Shown here piece after piece: positions 62,911-64,000 of a stretch of DNA of 64,000 bases (position 1 is its first letter; each line of letters begins with the position of its first letter). Below the pieces are notes generated by a model. It was not told the DNA's origin. It searched no databases and worked only from the letters and a program-made list of their open reading frames with translations. The stretch spans positions 53,842-117,841 of the forward strand of contig JANSYS010000014.1 in the NCBI GenBank assembly GCA_024742275.1. The letters run 5' to 3'. Made by a program: the position numbers and the translations under genes. This DNA comes from Alphaproteobacteria bacterium (GTDB lineage: Bacteria > Pseudomonadota > Alphaproteobacteria > Thalassobaculales > Thalassobaculaceae).

Positions 62911-63062
62911 TCTCAGATCCCTCCGTTGGTCAGGCCGCGACCATAGCCGAGCCGCTTGCGGAAGGGCCAGAGCCCCCGAGCCCGTTCTTCGTCGCGAATG
63001 CCTCCCCTAGGTCACAGGTTCGATGCCGAAAAACGAAGGGTTTCCAAACCGACGTCTTCGGC

Positions 63063-63088
63063 GGCGTGGCGGCATCATGGGCCACGCC
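63063..63088. terminator. Hairpin directly after the DUF983 gene
   Basis: GGCGTGGC (63063-63070) and GCCACGCC (63081-63088) form an 8-bp stem with a 10-nt loop, beginning 7 nt beyond the stop codon of the minus-strand DUF983 gene. There is no T-run in the direction of transcription of that gene, so the assignment is tentative. Confidence 0.4.
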
Positions 63089-63094
63089 TTTCCG

Positions 63095-63463
63095 TCACGG
63101 CTGGGAGTCAGTCCGGGTCACGCCCATGGCCCACGCGAACCCGACGACAAGTCCCTTCATGTACGGCAGGGATACGACGCAGGTCAGCGCCGTCAGCGGC
63201 AGCCAGATCGACGCCATGATCCAGATCGGCGGATCCAGTTCGCGCGACATCAGGACGATGAACGGCATCAGCAGATGGCCGACCAGGAACAACGCGAGAT
63301 AGGGCGGCGCGTCGTCGCACGGATAGACGGTGTTGTCCTCGCCGCAGGTCTCGCACCTGTCGGTAACCTTCAGGAAGCTGCGATAGAGGCGCCCCTCGCC
63401 ACAATGCGGGCACTGCAACCGCAACCCTCTGCGCACGCCCACACCGATCGACCGGTCAGCCAT
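63095..63463 (-). CDS. DUF983 family membrane protein
   Basis: The 122-aa protein has the DUF983 pattern: a zinc-ribbon-like N-terminus with CPHCGEGRLYRSFLKVTDRCETCGED (two CxxC pairs at about residues 18-21 and 37-40), then two membrane segments in about residues 50-105. The function is unknown; alphaproteobacterial members often lie near cytochrome oxidase or Nudix genes, but here the neighbours are unrelated. It is separated from the ThDP gene by 184 nt and from the UxaA gene by 237 nt. Confidence 0.9.
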   Translation of the reverse strand: MADRSIGVGVRRGLRLQCPHCGEGRLYRSFLKVTDRCETCGEDNTVYPCDDAPPYLALFLVGHLLMPFIVLMSRELDPPIWIMASIWLPLTALTCVVSLPYMKGLVVGFAWAMGVTRTDSQP

Positions 63464-63700
63464 GATGTTCTCCGCGTTTCCGAGGTACGAGACGTGCCAT
63501 CGTCCGGAGCCTCGCGCAATGCGGCCGACTGACGCCCACCCGCCGGAAACTTCGTGCCCATGCGTTCACAGGATCAACCGCCTGAACCGGCGGTCGCCGC
63601 CCGGAGTCCCCCGTCCGGCGGCATGACCCCGGACACGATCTTTCCAGATCGGTCCGGAGCATTCCTGTGCCTTTGAGAGATATCCCTCAGAAAACGGGCG

Positions 63701-64000
63701 TCACGCGCTTCTGTAGAGCTTGGTCAGCACGAACTCGACATGGCCGAGGGCTTCGGCGGCGGTGTGTCGTCCGTTGGCGGTGCGGACGATCATCTCGATC
63801 AGGCTGTCGCCGGCCTCGTCGATGGTCTGGGTGCCCTTGAGCACGCCGGAGACGTCGACATCCACGTGCTCGCTCATGGTGCGCACCGTGCGCGGGTTGC
63901 CGGTGATCTTCACCACCGGAACGATCGGGTTGCCGATCACGTTGCCCTGTCCCGTCGGGAAGGTGTGGATCACGTAGCCCGCCGCCGCCATCAGGGTCAC
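63701..64000 (-). CDS. UxaA-family (altronate/galactarate-type) dehydratase, C-terminal part, cut by window edge
   Basis: The reading frame is open to the end of the window and lacks its 5' part. The last 99 codons read [47 protein letters not shown] and then [25 protein letters not shown], which is the C-terminal pattern of UxaA/GarD-type hydro-lyases. These enzymes dehydrate sugar acids such as altronate. The identity of the substrate and the N-terminal SAF part cannot be judged here. Confidence 0.82.
   Translation of the reverse strand: MTLMAAAGYVIHTFPTGQGNVIGNPIVPVVKITGNPRTVRTMSEHVDVDVSGVLKGTQTIDEAGDSLIEMIVRTANGRHTAAEALGHVEFVLTKLYRSA

Noticed and set aside
61246..62946. 566-codon open frame on the plus strand opposite the ThDP enzyme
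   Set aside because: The minus-strand product has complete ThDP motifs, and the plus-strand translation looks like shadow sequence (Arg, Gly, His-rich).
1..64000. CRISPR arrays, insertion sequences, prophage, tRNA/rRNA genes and classical defence systems
   Set aside because: No regularly spaced repeats, transposase, integrase, phage structural gene, cloverleaf or defence-type gene cluster was seen on either strand.

Overview
The window is GC-rich, densely packed bacterial chromosomal DNA with no rRNA, tRNA, CRISPR, insertion sequence or prophage that I could see. The housekeeping blocks point to a Gram-negative alphaproteobacterium, probably a Rhodospirillales-like, free-living or marine heterotroph. 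These blocks are lptF-lptG-lptD-surA-pdxA-rsmA, psd-pssA, an NADP isocitrate dehydrogenase of about 400 aa, and pepA. Two PAS_5-type proteins and a heavy load of acyl-CoA and organic-acid genes fit this. The assignment is inference from gene content only.

Layout. 1-3.8 kb: 5-oxoprolinase genes pxpC-pxpB (minus) divergent from pxpA (plus), with an ectoine-hydrolase-like M24 protein attached to pxpA. 4-11.4 kb: typA, then single metabolic genes (aldo/keto reductase, RraA-like protein plus methyltransferase, enoyl-CoA hydratase, ArsC-like protein, TauD-type dioxygenase, acetyltransferases). 11.4-20.2 kb: a one-directional minus-strand run (CaiB-type CoA transferase, msrB, D-2-hydroxyacid dehydrogenase, MFS transporter, amidohydrolase, SDR, COG4091-type dehydrogenase, GNAT) that looks like an uncharacterised catabolic operon, preceded by a PAS_5 protein. 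20.3-25.3 kb: prpF-type isomerase, FadB-like fusion enzyme and acyl-CoA synthetase. 25.3-29.4 kb: thiol-dioxygenase-like cupin, a Tat-exported Acg-type flavoprotein with a MarR regulator, and a two-gene AtuA-type module. 29.4-36.3 kb: nhaA, an unrecognised helical protein, then an orphan molybdenum hydroxylase large subunit followed by a ThDP enzyme and an SDR that lacks the usual catalytic tyrosine. 36.8-42.1 kb: cold-shock gene with a long structured leader and a strong terminator, then PadR plus an RND pump. 42.1-45.6 kb: phospholipid synthesis genes and a LysM protein. 45.8-52.9 kb: LOG-type phosphoribohydrolase, icd, a secreted RNase A-like protein, a PAS_5 protein, an aminotransferase, a histidine phosphatase and pepA. 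53-61.2 kb: the LPS-transport and outer-membrane-biogenesis operon. 61.2-64 kb: a second ThDP enzyme, a DUF983 protein and the 3' end of a UxaA-type dehydratase gene cut by the window edge.

The most interesting items are the small exported protein at 47692-48174, which keeps the active-site pattern of the CdiA-CT RNase A family but has no CDI genes or visible immunity gene; the near-perfect 22-nt palindrome in front of the Acg/MarR operon; the orphan Mo-hydroxylase/ThDP/SDR operon; the unassigned catabolic run at 11.4-19.6 kb; and the DoeA-like protein in a 5-oxoproline context. No computation or database search was run. Family names rest on motif recognition, and comparisons with published active sites are from memory.
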